Assembly (NCBI RefSeq): GCF_900091475.1 | Contig: NZ_FMIB01000002.1 | Coordinates: 992,001 to 1,056,000, forward strand | Direction: 5' to 3' | DNA: 64,000 bases | Source: Micromonospora chersina | Lineage (GTDB): Bacteria > Actinomycetota > Actinomycetes > Mycobacteriales > Micromonosporaceae | Shown: one piece after another, positions 31,605 to 41,190 of the stretch | Layout: every line of letters begins with the position of its first letter | Position numbering within the stretch: the stretch's first letter is position 1 | Notes under the pieces: generated by a model | What the model was told of the DNA's origin: nothing | Database searches by the model: none | The model's input: the letters and a program-made list of their open reading frames with translations, nothing else | Position numbers and translations under genes: made by a program

Positions 31605-33215
31605 TCAGACCTTTTGCTCGGTGAAGAGGCGCTGCACGTCGGCGTCGCTCAGCTTGCCCTGGTATACGCCGAGGTCATCGACCTGCCCGTACAGCCATCC
31701 GTCCGGTCCGGCCGGGGTGGTCGACCGGCCGACCAGCAGGGCACCGGGTGCCTGTCGGGGCTGCCAGGCGGCGTTTAGTCCGGCTGCCCCGGCCGAAGTC
31801 CCGTCGACGTAGAGCCGCACCTGCCGGTGCGTGGCGTCGACGACCGCGACGAGGTGGTGCCACTGGTCGACGCCGGTCGCCGGCGTGGTCGCGTAGGTGG
31901 TGGCGGCGCCATCCGCCCCGGCGGCCACGCCGAACACCCACTGTCCGCCGTTGTCCGGCTCGTATCCAAGCCGGAAGGCGCTGTGGTCGGTGTCGTCCTG
32001 GGAGATGACCGTTTGTGCTCCGCGTGCCGGGTCGAGGCGCACCCAGGTCGCCACGGTGAACGACTGGTCGGTGCGGAGCACCGGCCCGTCCTGCCAGACC
32101 GGATTCCAGTCCTCGCCCACGTTGTGCTGGGTACGGGCGTACTCCCGGGTGGCCTCGCCGTAGTGCGGGTCGGACGGGTCGTCAATCCAATGGGTGTCGT
32201 CGAGAGTGAGGGCCAGGTCCCGGTGTCCGGAGTCGATAAAGCTGCCCTGCGTGAGGGCGAGTTGGCGTCCGAAGGCGGTGGAGTCCGGCGCGGAGCAGAG
32301 TGTCGGGTCGAGGTTCTCCTCGTAGCACGGGGTCGCCGCCTCGAAGTTCCATCCCCCGACCTGCCATGGCCGCAGCAGGCCCGGCTCATTGAACCCTCCG
32401 GACGCCGGGTCGTCGGCGAACCAGCCGGTGAAGTCCTGGCCGACGAGCACCCGGTCGTACACCCGGACGTCGGCCAGGTTGCCCTGCCACCAGGCGGTGT
32501 CCCCGCGGCCCAGGCGGACCTCGCCGGACGGGTCGTTGACAGCGGTCACGTTGCTCACCGTCGCCTCAGCTACCCCGTCCACCCACAGGGTGAGCGTCTG
32601 TGCGGTGGCGTCGTGCACCACAGCCAGGTGGGTCCAGAGCCCGACCTGCGGCGCGGAGGTCGACCGGGCGATGGAGAACTTGGCGCCCTTGCCGGTCTTG
32701 GACGGCATCTGGACCTGCCACCGGTTGCTCGCCTTGTCGTAGCCAAGGGAGAGGGTGGCCTGGCCGGCGCTGGCCTTGCTGGCGAAGACGCGGCTGACGG
32801 AGGTGTCGGTGAGCCTTACCCAGGCCGCGACTGAGAAGGTCCCCGCAGTGTTGAGAGCCGAGGGCGATGTCGACAGGTACGACGACGTTCCGTCGAAGGC
32901 GACCGTCTGGCCGCCGACGAACCGGGCGTCGTCCTGCCAGGCGATGTTCGCGCCGGTCAGCGGGGTGTCGCCGCCGAGCGCGGGCTGCTGGTCGGCGAGT
33001 CCCTGCGCCTGGCTTATCCCCGGGTAGGCCTCCAGGAACCACTTCGCCGTCGCCGGCGACGGCCGGTCGAGGGTGGTGGTGACGCGGGGCTTCGCGTCCG
33101 CGGTGGTAGCTGCGGCAAGGGGCAGCAGGGCTGCGGTGAGGGCCACGGCCAGGCGCAACGCGGCCCTGCGGGCCGGGCCCTGGGCAGGGTTGAAGATGGA
33201 GCTGTTGTTAGTCAT
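31605..33215 (-). CDS. Secreted protein with two LamG-like (concanavalin) domains
   Basis: The protein is 536 residues. The signal peptide (RRAALRLAVALTAALLPLAA, cleavage near TADA) is followed by a first laminin-G-like jelly roll (~95-270: FDGTSSYLSTSPSALNTAGT, FSVAAWVRLTD, WTHLAVVHDA, GNLADVRVYDRVL) and a second (~340-530: FTVATWVRLD, WHHLVAVVDATHRQVRLYVD, YGQVDDLGVY). In long actinomycete relatives such LamG pairs precede catalytic or RHS modules; here nothing follows. It probably binds extracellular glycans or proteins. ATG 33215 follows GGGGAAGG. Confidence 0.8.
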   Translation of the reverse strand: MTNNSSIFNPAQGPARRAALRLAVALTAALLPLAAATTADAKPRVTTTLDRPSPATAKWFLEAYPGISQAQGLADQQPALGGDTPLTGANIAWQDDARFVGGQTVAFDGTSSYLSTSPSALNTAGTFSVAAWVRLTDTSVSRVFASKASAGQATLSLGYDKASNRWQVQMPSKTGKGAKFSIARSTSAPQVGLWTHLAVVHDATAQTLTLWVDGVAEATVSNVTAVNDPSGEVRLGRGDTAWWQGNLADVRVYDRVLVGQDFTGWFADDPASGGFNEPGLLRPWQVGGWNFEAATPCYEENLDPTLCSAPDSTAFGRQLALTQGSFIDSGHRDLALTLDDTHWIDDPSDPHYGEATREYARTQHNVGEDWNPVWQDGPVLRTDQSFTVATWVRLDPARGAQTVISQDDTDHSAFRLGYEPDNGGQWVFGVAAGADGAATTYATTPATGVDQWHHLVAVVDATHRQVRLYVDGTSAGAAGLNAAWQPRQAPGALLVGRSTTPAGPDGWLYGQVDDLGVYQGKLSDADVQRLFTEQKV

Positions 33216-33478
33216 CGGACCTTCCCCCGTGAAAACTGATGGCTGTGATCGGCGGGGAAGTGACGAGCGCCCGCCGGATCGTCGAGACAGTGTCACAGGA
33301 CGATGCATGCACCGCTACCCCGAAATCGGACCAGCCCCTGCGCCTGGATATGGGTTGCAGCGGGCGAGCGACGTGCGCACCAGTTCACCAACTGCCCCGG
33401 ACGCTCCTTGTCTTTCAGGTCGTCCAGTCCACGTGTCCTGTGCGTCCACATCCCCACGTCATGCAGCACCATGACCCC

Positions 33479-33805
33479 ATGGACCAGGCGACTGCGCGGC
33501 AGCGGTGGATGCAGCAGCACATGACCTCCTGGCTCCGCCTTGCCGCCACCCTGCGAAGCGAGGGCTGGGAGGCGCAGGTGACATGTGAGGCGGCTCCGGT
33601 GCAGGTGGAAGGCCGCTTGCCGAGTGGCGAGCGGTTCTACTTCCGTGCCCGTCACAGCGATGTGTCGCTCGGCATCGGAGGCGAGGACCCTGCCGACATC
33701 CCTGAGTGGGAAGAGAGCGAATCACACGAGGAAGCAAGCTGGCTACCAGCTACCGACGGGGAGGCCATCATCCGACGGCTTGCGCTCCGCTATGCGGGCG
33801 GGTGA
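33479..33805 (+). CDS. Hypothetical protein, 108 aa
   Basis: This is an acidic cytoplasmic protein starting MDQATARQRWMQQHMTSWLR. The body has alternating strands (WEAQVTCEAAPVQVEG, RFYFRARHSDVSLGIGG) and an acidic stretch IPEWEESESHEEASW. Coding character is plausible from codon use and the single compact frame. The ATG at 33479 is one of several possible starts; the frame is open 80 codons further up without sense. No family recognised. Confidence 0.6.
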   Translation: MDQATARQRWMQQHMTSWLRLAATLRSEGWEAQVTCEAAPVQVEGRLPSGERFYFRARHSDVSLGIGGEDPADIPEWEESESHEEASWLPATDGEAIIRRLALRYAGG

Positions 33806-33935
33806 GCTGAGCGGGCCACCGTCAGTCGGGAATGCGTCCAGTGTCAGCTGGGAAGTGCGTTGATCGGCGGCAGGTCCGCAGACAATGCAATCTTTTCGGG
33901 CCGCCAATCATGCTGTCCACATGCGTGAGGTGCGG

Positions 33936-34658
33936 TCAGGTGTCGCCGGGCGTGACGAGGCCGGTCTCGTAGGCCAGGACGACCGCCTGCGCACGGTCGC
34001 GGAGGGCGAGCTTGGCGAAGATCCGCGCCACGTGGGTCTTCACCGTCGCCTCGCTCAGGGTCAGCGCCTGGGCCAGTTCAGTGTTGGAGAGACCGCGGCC
34101 GACGAGCGTCAGCACTTCCAGTTCGCGGGGCGTCAGTGCGGCGAGATCCCGGTGGATGGCGCGCTTCGGTCCGTCGCCGGGCAGTTGGCCCGCGTTGGCG
34201 AAGCGCTGGACGAGCCGCCGGGTGATCGAGGGTGCGAGAAGTGCGTCCCCGGTGTCGACGAGGCGCACCGCCGCGGCGAGGTGGTCCGCGGTGACGTCCT
34301 TGAGAAGGAATCCGCTCGCGCCGAGCGACAGAGCAGCGTAGACGTACCGGTCGAGGTCGAACGTGGTGAGCATGAGCACCCGGCAGCGTGAGCTGTGGCC
34401 CAGGATGCGTCGCGTTGCCTCGAGCCCGTCCATCACCGGCATGCGGATGTCCATGAGCACGACGTCGGGACGCAGCCGCCGCTCGGCCGCCACCGCCTCG
34501 ACGCCGTCGGCGGCCTCGCCGACCACGTCGATGCCGCGGGTGACGAGGATCAGCCGGAAGCCGGTACGGATCAGCTCTTGGTCGTCGGCGATGAGCACGC
34601 GGGGCGATGCCGGCGACGTGGACCCGGGCGGGCTGGACGGGTCGGGCTGCGCCTTCAC
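33936..34658 (-). CDS. NarL/LuxR-type response regulator
   Basis: The protein is 240 residues. The receiver domain (~19-140) has acidic pair DD (25-26), phospho-acceptor Asp in DVVLMDIRMP (~70), Thr in VLMLTTFD and Lys in GFLLKDV (~120). The C-terminal LuxR helix-turn-helix (~175-225) reads LTPRELEVLTLVGRGLSNTE, then SEATVKTHVARIFAKL. The GTG start overlaps the kinase stop, so the two are coupled. It most likely controls the divergent ABC transporter, whose promoter region carries repeated motifs. Confidence 0.92.
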   Translation of the reverse strand: MKAQPDPSSPPGSTSPASPRVLIADDQELIRTGFRLILVTRGIDVVGEAADGVEAVAAERRLRPDVVLMDIRMPVMDGLEATRRILGHSSRCRVLMLTTFDLDRYVYAALSLGASGFLLKDVTADHLAAAVRLVDTGDALLAPSITRRLVQRFANAGQLPGDGPKRAIHRDLAALTPRELEVLTLVGRGLSNTELAQALTLSEATVKTHVARIFAKLALRDRAQAVVLAYETGLVTPGDT

Positions 34659-35476
34659 GGGTGCTCCACCGGGATGCGGGCGCGGACCCGGAACCCGCCG
34701 CCGAGCCGCCGGCGGGCGTCGAGATCGCCACCGTAGACCGCAACGCGCTGTCGCAGCCCCAGCAACCCCCGCCCGGCGCCGTCTCCGCGGCGCGGTGCAG
34801 GTCGGTCGCCCGTCAGCACGCTGGGACCCGTGGTGAGCACCTCCACCCGCAGCGAGTGCCCGGCATAGCGGATCGTCACCTCCGCCTTTCCTCCAGCGCC
34901 GTGCTTCAGCGCGTTCGTCAGCGCCTCCTGCACGATTCGGTACGCGGTAACGTCGATCCCGGACGGCAGCGGCCGCGGCTCACCGGAGATACGCACCTCC
35001 ACCGGCAGACCGGCGAACGCAATTCGGTCGATCAACGGACTGAGCCTGCTGAGGCTGGGCTGCGGCGCCAAATCGGCTCCATCCGTGCCCTCGTCGCCGT
35101 CCGCCGCGGGCGCCAGCAGGCCGAGCAGGTGCCGCAGTTCGGTCATCGTGGTCCGTCCGGCGCCTTCCACTGCCGACAGCGCTGCCGCGGCCTCGTCGGG
35201 CATGGCCACGAGTACCTCGCGTGCGGCACATGCCTGCACGATCATGAGGCTCACGTTGTGGCTGACGATGTCGTGCAGTTCCCGGGCGATACGGGCACGT
35301 TCGGCGTCAACGGCGGTCCGGGCCACGCTCTCCCGCTCCCGCTCGAGGAGCCAGCCTCGCTCCTCCAGCGCCCGACGGTGCCGGCGTCGCGCGCGGACGA
35401 GTGTGACACCGAGCCATGCCGCGGTCGCGCAGGCGGCGACGAGCGCGCCGGCCAGCCACACCGCCCCCGATCTCAC
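34655..35476 (-). CDS. Two-component sensor histidine kinase (HisKA_3)
   Basis: The protein is 273 residues. It has one N-terminal transmembrane helix (~6-27), a short coiled-coil-like linker, the HisKA_3 phospho-acceptor His in ERARIARELHDIVSHN (~68), and HATPase_c with an N-box YRIVQEALTNALKHG and G-box GRGLLGLRQRV. With only one membrane span and no extracytoplasmic sensor domain, it resembles kinases that sense membrane stress through the helix or through the partner transporter. Start GTG 35476. Coupled to the response regulator. Confidence 0.9.
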   Translation of the reverse strand: MRSGAVWLAGALVAACATAAWLGVTLVRARRRHRRALEERGWLLERERESVARTAVDAERARIARELHDIVSHNVSLMIVQACAAREVLVAMPDEAAAALSAVEGAGRTTMTELRHLLGLLAPAADGDEGTDGADLAPQPSLSRLSPLIDRIAFAGLPVEVRISGEPRPLPSGIDVTAYRIVQEALTNALKHGAGGKAEVTIRYAGHSLRVEVLTTGPSVLTGDRPAPRRGDGAGRGLLGLRQRVAVYGGDLDARRRLGGGFRVRARIPVEHP

Positions 35477-35506
35477 TCACGAAGTTTCGCAGACCCGGAC
35501 CGGTGC

Positions 35507-35574
35507 CACATCATCCCCGGTATGCAGCCGGTACATCCCTGGGATGACAGCTCCGACGGATTACATCCCGGGAC
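35507..35574. promoter_or_regulatory. Repeated ACATCCC boxes in the divergent promoter
   Basis: Three related elements occur between the kinase and ABC genes: CACATCATCCCCGG (35507), TACATCCCTGGGA (35532) and TACATCCCGGGA (35562). The last two are exactly 30 bases apart and internally palindromic. They are candidate sites for the adjacent response regulator. Confidence 0.45.
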
Positions 35575-35611
35575 CGACGACCGGCGCTACCCGCGGCCAT
35601 AACGTGCTGCC

Positions 35612-36304
35612 ATGACCACTGACACCTGCGTTGTGCGGCTGGACAACGTCTGCAAAGAGTACGGCGACACGACCGCCCTGGACGGCGTGTCGCTCGAGAT
35701 CCGTACCGGCGAGGCGGTGGCGGTGATGGGCCCGTCGGGCTGTGGCAAGTCCACCATGCTAAACATGATCGCCGGATTGGACCGGCCGACATCAGGGTCG
35801 GTGCGCGTCCACGACGAGGAGCTGAGCCGCCTCAACGAAACGAAGCTGGCGCTGTTCCGGCGGCACCGGATCGGCATGATCTTCCAGTTCTTCAATCTGC
35901 TTGACGACCTACCGGCGATAGACAACGTGACTCTCGCCGCCCAGCTGACCGGTACCAAGGCCGGCCCGGCACGCAAGCGGGCCATGGAACTGCTCGACGA
36001 GCTCGGCATCGCCGACCGGCGCAACGCATATCCGGCGGCCCTGAGCGGCGGCGAGCGCCAGCGCGTCGCGGTGGCCCGGGCCCTTGTGAACCGTCCGGAG
36101 CTGCTGCTGGCCGACGAGCCGACCGGCGCCCTGGACAGCCGCTCCGGCGAGCAGGTGATGGATCTGCTGCTGGACCTCAATCAGATCGGGCAGACCCTGC
36201 TCATCGTCACCCACGACGAGCGGCTCGCGACGCGGTGCGCGAGCCGCGTGGTCGAACTGGCCGACGGCCGGATCACCCGTGAACGCAGTCTGGAACGCGC
36301 ATGA
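35612..36304 (+). CDS. ABC transporter ATPase, MacB/LolD type
   Basis: The protein is 230 residues. Walker A GPSGCGKST (~40-48), Q-loop in MIFQFFNLL (~92), signature LSGGERQ (~144-150), Walker B LLLADEP with catalytic Glu (~164-170), D-loop GALDS and H-loop THDE (~201) are all complete. The type is the one that pairs with FtsX-like permeases to drive mechanotransmission or antimicrobial-peptide export. The gene stop overlaps the permease start (ATGA). Divergent from the two-component system. Confidence 0.93.
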   Translation: MTTDTCVVRLDNVCKEYGDTTALDGVSLEIRTGEAVAVMGPSGCGKSTMLNMIAGLDRPTSGSVRVHDEELSRLNETKLALFRRHRIGMIFQFFNLLDDLPAIDNVTLAAQLTGTKAGPARKRAMELLDELGIADRRNAYPAALSGGERQRVAVARALVNRPELLLADEPTGALDSRSGEQVMDLLLDLNQIGQTLLIVTHDERLATRCASRVVELADGRITRERSLERA

Positions 36305-38670
36305 GTGCCGTGTGGCGGGCGTCGCGGTCCGCGGTCCGGCGACGCCGGGTGCAGACGTTCGTCATCGGCTTGGTCGTGCTGCTCTCCACCACGACGATCG
36401 TCGTGGCGCTGGCGCTGCTCGAGGCCTCCTCGGCGCCCTTCGACCGCGCCTTCGCCAGGCAGCAGGGCCCACACGCGATCGCCGTGTACGACCCGGCCAA
36501 GGTCACCGATGTGCAGCTCACCGGCCAGCGGACCGGCGTGGCAGCCGCGGCGGGACCGTTCGGGCAGGTAACGCTCGACCTTACCGAGGGCGGCGGGCCG
36601 GGCCCACAGGGTCCGCTGACCGTCGTGGGGCGCGCCGACCAGGACGGCTCGGTGGACCGTCTCAACCTCTGGCAGGGGCGCTGGCCCACGGCACTCGGCG
36701 AGATCGTCCTCAACCAGCCCGAACCCGGCGCCGACTCGAGGGGATTTCCGCCAGACAGCGGAGAGGTGACCCTCGGCGGCAAGCGGTACACCGTCGTCGG
36801 CCGGGCCCACAGTCTCAGCCAGACCGCCGACGCATGGGTGTCACCGGAACAGATGACCGCGCTGCACCCCACGTCGGTTCAGATGCTCTACAGGTTCACC
36901 GGTGACGTGTCTACGAAGTCCGCGGTCCACGCCGACCTGGCGGCCGTCACGGCCGGCCTGCCAGCGGGCGCGCTGATCGCCGCGCAGCCGTACCTCGTCG
37001 TCAAGGAGAAGGCCGCCTCGGACATCGGCGTGTACGTGCCGTTCCTCGCCACGTTCGGCATTCTCGGACTGATCGTCGCTGTCGTCATCGTGGGCAACGT
37101 GGTCAGCGGCGCAGTCGTCTCCAGCTTCCGGCACATCGGGATCCTCAAGGCGCTCGGATTCACACCGCGCCAGGTTGTCGCCGTCTACCTCGTCATGGTG
37201 TCGGTACCCGCCCTCATCGGCTGTGTCCTTGGCACCGTCGCCGGCACCCTCGCCGCACAGCCGCTGCTGAGCGACGGGTTCGCGGGCCTCGGACTCGACG
37301 TCGGCATCAACGTCGGCGTCTGGATCTGGGTCGCCGGGCTGGTCGGCGTGCCGACACTCGTCGCCCTGGCGGCGTTCGTGCCCGCCGTCCGGGCACACCG
37401 ACTGTCAGCCGCCGAGGCGATCAGCGCCGGCAGTTCCCCACGGACCGGGCATGGGACGCGAATCCAGCGCCGGCTCGCCAGTGTCCGGCTGTCGCGTCCG
37501 GTCACCCTCGGGCTGGGCCTGCCGTTCGCGCGACCGGGCCGGACCGTCTTCACCGTCGTGGCCGTCCTGCTCGGAGTGACCACCGTGACGTTCGCGACCG
37601 GGCTGGCCGACACGCTGACCCGGATCTCCACGATCGAAGACCGGGCCTCGGGACAGATCGGGGTCCGGCCGTCCGACGGCCGGACGCGGATCGCCCCCGA
37701 AGGTCAGCTGCCGCCCACAGGGCCGCAGGCCACCACCACTCGGACCGACGCCCAGGTCGAACAGCTGCTGCGCGGACTGCCGGACGTCGCCCGGGTCACC
37801 CCCGTCTTCAGACTGCCAGTCCCCACCATCGGGCAGACCCAGCCGCTGACCGTCAACTTCGTCCGCGGTGACTACTCGTCGATGGGCTACCAGGATGAGC
37901 TCACCGCCGGACGCTGGATGACACGGGTGCACGAGACAGTCGTGCCGTCGGGACTCATGCGTGAGCGCGGACTGAACGTCGGGGACAACCTCACCCTGGA
38001 GCTCGGCGGACGGCGGACGGTGGTGACCGTGATCGGCGAGACGATGGACGGCGCGGCCGGACCGCCCGGCATGTTCGTGGACTGGCGCGTCCTCACGGAA
38101 CTCGCGCCGGACCGCGCCGTCAAACCGCACGAGGTGTACTACCAGGTCCAGCTCAAGCGTGGCGGCGATGTCGCGGATTACGTCGCCGCGGTCAAGGCGG
38201 CCGACCCGGCGATCGACGCATGGGACACCTCCCAGCTCAGCGACTTCGCGGTGACCGTGATCGGCTTCTCGTCGGTGCTCTCGCTGCTGCTGTCCATCGT
38301 CGCGGCCCTCGGCGTCTTCAACACGGTCGTGCTCAATGTCAGGGAACGCCGCCGCGACCTCGGCATGCTCAAGTCGATCGGGATGACGCCACGCCAGGTC
38401 GTCACGATGGTGCTGACGTCGATGGCCGTCGTCGGCGCGGCTGGCGGTGTGCTCGGCATCCCCCTGGGGATCGTTGCGCACCGGTACATCGTGCCGACCG
38501 CCGCCGACGCGGCCCAGGTCGCCATCCCACACTCGGTGCTGGAGGTGTGGCAGGCGCCGACGCTCGCGCTCATGGCCCTCGCCGGCGTCGTGATCGCAAT
38601 CCTCGGTGCACTGGTCCCGGCCCGCAGCGCGGCCCGGCTCAGGATCGCCGAGGTGCTCCACAACGAGTGA
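36301..38670 (+). CDS. ABC transporter permease, two FtsX domains
   Basis: The protein is 789 residues with eight transmembrane helices in the 1+3 / 1+3 order of MacB-type double permeases: helix 1 at ~18-40, a large extracytoplasmic loop (~45-240), three helices (~243-370), then helix 5 (~415-435), a second loop (~440-640) and three helices to the end. Both halves carry the FtsX cytoplasmic hook (ILKALGFTPRQVVAVYL and MLKSIGMTPRQVVTMVL). With the ATPase it probably expels or detaches lipophilic or peptide compounds, in a response governed by the adjoining kinase and regulator. A terminator follows. Confidence 0.92.
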   Translation: MSAVWRASRSAVRRRRVQTFVIGLVVLLSTTTIVVALALLEASSAPFDRAFARQQGPHAIAVYDPAKVTDVQLTGQRTGVAAAAGPFGQVTLDLTEGGGPGPQGPLTVVGRADQDGSVDRLNLWQGRWPTALGEIVLNQPEPGADSRGFPPDSGEVTLGGKRYTVVGRAHSLSQTADAWVSPEQMTALHPTSVQMLYRFTGDVSTKSAVHADLAAVTAGLPAGALIAAQPYLVVKEKAASDIGVYVPFLATFGILGLIVAVVIVGNVVSGAVVSSFRHIGILKALGFTPRQVVAVYLVMVSVPALIGCVLGTVAGTLAAQPLLSDGFAGLGLDVGINVGVWIWVAGLVGVPTLVALAAFVPAVRAHRLSAAEAISAGSSPRTGHGTRIQRRLASVRLSRPVTLGLGLPFARPGRTVFTVVAVLLGVTTVTFATGLADTLTRISTIEDRASGQIGVRPSDGRTRIAPEGQLPPTGPQATTTRTDAQVEQLLRGLPDVARVTPVFRLPVPTIGQTQPLTVNFVRGDYSSMGYQDELTAGRWMTRVHETVVPSGLMRERGLNVGDNLTLELGGRRTVVTVIGETMDGAAGPPGMFVDWRVLTELAPDRAVKPHEVYYQVQLKRGGDVADYVAAVKAADPAIDAWDTSQLSDFAVTVIGFSSVLSLLLSIVAALGVFNTVVLNVRERRRDLGMLKSIGMTPRQVVTMVLTSMAVVGAAGGVLGIPLGIVAHRYIVPTAADAAQVAIPHSVLEVWQAPTLALMALAGVVIAILGALVPARSAARLRIAEVLHNE

Positions 38671-38679
38671 GCCGTCGGG

Positions 38680-38713
38680 TCGGGGCCTGCGGAGGCGATA
38701 CCGCAGGCCCCGA
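38680..38713 (+). terminator. Terminator of the ABC operon
   Basis: A perfect 13-bp stem TCGGGGCCTGCGG / CCGCAGGCCCCGA with an 8-nt loop starts 9 bases after the permease stop. Confidence 0.75.
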
Positions 38714-38954
38714 GCCGACAGGGCCGAGAGTGGACCAGCCTGTCCGTCTGCCCCCGGAGCGCGGGGCCGGCCTCCTCGTACGCTTTGTGACGGGCATTGT
38801 GTCCACTGTCGAGGACTACGTCGCGCAGTGCACGGTCATAGCATGTCCGCACACCGACTAGCCGGGCGGAGCCGTGACGTCGCGTAGCGGACGGATCGCG
38901 GCAAATCAGGATGCTGGCGCGACACGATTCGAGACACGAATTCGCACGACCGCC

Positions 38955-39386
38955 TCACGGTCCTGCGTGAGTAACAGAGTCTCTCGGGTCGTTTGTTGCC
39001 ACGACGGCGTCCACCTCGAACTCCACCAACCACTCTGGATCGATGAAACGCGAAACTTCCACGAAGGTGCACGCCGGTCGTACCTGAGAGAACCGTTCGC
39101 CATGTGCGCGCGCCGCCTCTCGCCACCGGGCGATGTCAACAAGCATGACCCTGGTTCTGATGACGTCTGCCAGCGTTGCGCCGGCCTCGCGCAGCGCCTG
39201 CTCGGCGATGTCCAGGCAACGCACGGATTGCGCGTACACATCTCCCGGACCGGCTGTGGCACCGTCGTCCGCGATCGGCGCGGTGCCGGCCACGGATACG
39301 TACGGCCCTATCCGCACGGCGCGTGAGAAGCCGATCTCCGGTTCGAGCGGTGATCCTGAAGTCACCAAGCGACGAGAAGAAGACAC
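38955..39386 (-). CDS. RidA/YjgF family protein
   Basis: The protein is 143 residues. The YjgF fold is seen in RAVRIGPYVSVAGTAPIADD, the DVYAQSVRCLDIAEQALREAG helix region, VIRTRVMLVDI (substrate-binding Arg position) and CTFVEVSRFIDPEWLVEFEV with the conserved Glu. RidA proteins hydrolyse reactive enamine/imine intermediates made by PLP enzymes; some paralogues have other roles. Start GTG 39386. The upstream end of the reading frame merges into the broken ABATE gene on the same strand. Confidence 0.85.
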   Translation of the reverse strand: MSSSRRLVTSGSPLEPEIGFSRAVRIGPYVSVAGTAPIADDGATAGPGDVYAQSVRCLDIAEQALREAGATLADVIRTRVMLVDIARWREAARAHGERFSQVRPACTFVEVSRFIDPEWLVEFEVDAVVATNDPRDSVTHAGP

Positions 39387-39429
39387 GGTACAAGAGCATT
39401 GCAGAGCAGCGACCGCGCCACGCGTCCGC

Positions 39430-39720
39430 CCGGCGCCTACTACCTAGGTTGGACCCCGCTTCGATACCTGTCCGCCGGGGGCGTACCAGCGCATTGAGGG
39501 CGTCGATGTCGGCGGCGTGAAGCTCGGCGCCGTTGTGGGCCACGAACATCCGGCGGAGCACCTCGCGCAGCCGATGCAGCCGGGCGAGGTCTACGACTGT
39601 CAAGGCGAACTGCGGGCCGAGCAGGCCACGCGCCCGAAGCCGGCCCGCGGCATCCTGGGGGCCCGCCAGGTCGTCGCGCCCACGCCGCACGTCGAAGCTG
39701 TTGGCGAGTTCCTGGATCAC
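39430..39720 (-). pseudogene. Truncated ABATE/CGNR-type transcription regulator
   Basis: From GTG 39720 the protein starts VIQELANSFDVRRGRDDLAG and continues through LRARGLLGPQFALTVVDLAR and LREVLRRMF. This is the ABATE ligand-binding domain of CGNR zinc-finger regulators. Sense is lost after DALNALVRP, and the C-terminal CGNR zinc finger is absent; the frame drifts into the RidA gene region. It is therefore most likely an inactive remnant. It lies 42 bases downstream of the FAD monooxygenase. Confidence 0.6.
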
Positions 39721-39762
39721 CGCCAGCCGGCCCTCCCCGGCCGCCGACCCGCGCCGACCGAC

Positions 39763-41190
39763 CTACCGGGCGACCAACTCCTCGACCTGCGGCACCAGCT
39801 GCCGGCGGTCCGGCGCCGGCGTGGTGGGCCGGCCGGACCAGAGCACCCGGGCGACGATCGCCGGCGCGAAGAGCCCCGACGGTGGCGTCATCAGATTGGC
39901 GACGCTCAGGAAGCGCCGCCCGACGACGGGGTGCCGTGCGGCGGCGGCGTGCAGCCGGGTGACGTACCCGTTGAGGAAGCGTGTCCGGCCGCTGCGTGGC
40001 CCGACCACGGCCGGGTGGCGCAGGTCGGCGCCGACGGCCATGTCCCAGGGCACGTCCACCACCTTCGCCGCTGCGGCGAAGAAGCGGCGGGGCAGGTCCC
40101 GCCGGCCGCGGCGCAGGCAGTCACGCAGCACGACCGCCTCCGCCGCGGCCACCGTCATGCCCTGCCCGTACGCGGGATTGAAGCTGCACAGCGCATCGGC
40201 GACCGCGATGAACCCCTCAGGGAGGCGGGCGAGGCGCTCGTAGCGGCGGCGCTGGCTCGTGGGCAGCCGCATCCGCTTCGGCGGGCCGAGCGGCTCGGCC
40301 CGGCTCAACAGCGCGTGCAGCTCCGGCGCGGGCAGCCGACCGGCGAAGGCGAGGTAGCCCTCGGAGTCGACCGGCGGGGCGTGGTCCGGGCCGACGCCGA
40401 GGAGCGTCACCATCCACCGGTCGCCCTCTGCGGAGATGGCCACCCCGCCGTACGGGGCTGCCGGCGACGGGCTACTGATGACGGCGGCGAAGTCGGTGTC
40501 GCCCGGAGCGCGACGGTAGTCGCGGGAGACGTACACCGTCCGGGGGTCCACCCGCTCCTCTGCGGGCGGCTGGTAGCCGAGCTCGGCGAGCCAGGTGGGA
40601 CCCCGGTTGCCGCGGCCGGTCGCGTCCACGACGAGCTCGGCGTCGTGGCGCTCCTCGCGGCCGCCGCGAGGAAGGACCCGCGCGCCGGTCACCGCGCCGC
40701 CTTCGGCGAGCAGCCCCACGGCCTCGCACCGGTCTCGGATCTCCACGTTGGGCAGCGCACGGACCCGATCCCGGACGTACGCCTCCAAGGCGCGCCGGCT
40801 GACGCAGAGCCCCGCCAAACCGGAGGCGACCCGGGGGATCCGGTGGCCGTCGTTGATCCATAGGCAGTCCCGTTGGATGTCGACGGGGACGGCACCGTAG
40901 GCGGTCAGGTCGGCGGTCAGGCCGGGGAACAATTCCTCGAGGATCTGGCGACCCCGGGCGAGCAGGCCGTGCGAGTGCTCGCTCTGCGGCACACCCTTGC
41001 GGTCGGCGGCCTCGGCCGGCAGGTCGTCCCGGTCGAAGACGGTCACCGTCGCGTACGACTCGCTCAGCACCCGGGCGACGAGCAGGCCGCCGATGCTGCC
41101 GCCGAGGACGATCGCCCGCCCGGTCTGGTTGGTGGTGGACACGGCTGACTCCGTTTCGCTTTCAATGGATGTCTCCACAGTCAGCGGCAC
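39763..41190 (-). CDS. FAD-dependent monooxygenase (squalene-epoxidase/PHBH-like)
   Basis: The protein is 475 residues. The Rossmann motif GGSIGGLLVARVLS (~30-43), the Arg-Lys-Gly-Val-Pro-Gln-Ser-x-His motif (DRKGVPQSEHSHGLLARG), the DG/ATG motif VVDATGRGN and the GD-like region EGFIAVADALCSFNPAYGQG (~335-354) define a group A flavoprotein. In the last motif the usual Gly-Asp is Ala-Asp. QSEHSHGLL is typical of actinomycete FAD proteins close to geranylgeranyl reductases and epoxidases. The substrate is unknown. Confidence 0.85.
   Translation of the reverse strand: MPLTVETSIESETESAVSTTNQTGRAIVLGGSIGGLLVARVLSESYATVTVFDRDDLPAEAADRKGVPQSEHSHGLLARGRQILEELFPGLTADLTAYGAVPVDIQRDCLWINDGHRIPRVASGLAGLCVSRRALEAYVRDRVRALPNVEIRDRCEAVGLLAEGGAVTGARVLPRGGREERHDAELVVDATGRGNRGPTWLAELGYQPPAEERVDPRTVYVSRDYRRAPGDTDFAAVISSPSPAAPYGGVAISAEGDRWMVTLLGVGPDHAPPVDSEGYLAFAGRLPAPELHALLSRAEPLGPPKRMRLPTSQRRRYERLARLPEGFIAVADALCSFNPAYGQGMTVAAAEAVVLRDCLRRGRRDLPRRFFAAAAKVVDVPWDMAVGADLRHPAVVGPRSGRTRFLNGYVTRLHAAAARHPVVGRRFLSVANLMTPPSGLFAPAIVARVLWSGRPTTPAPDRRQLVPQVEELVAR

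Noticed and set aside
31605..33215. LamG protein as an RHS toxin or glycosidase
   Set aside because: The frame ends after the second LamG domain; no RHS repeats or catalytic domain follow before the terminator.
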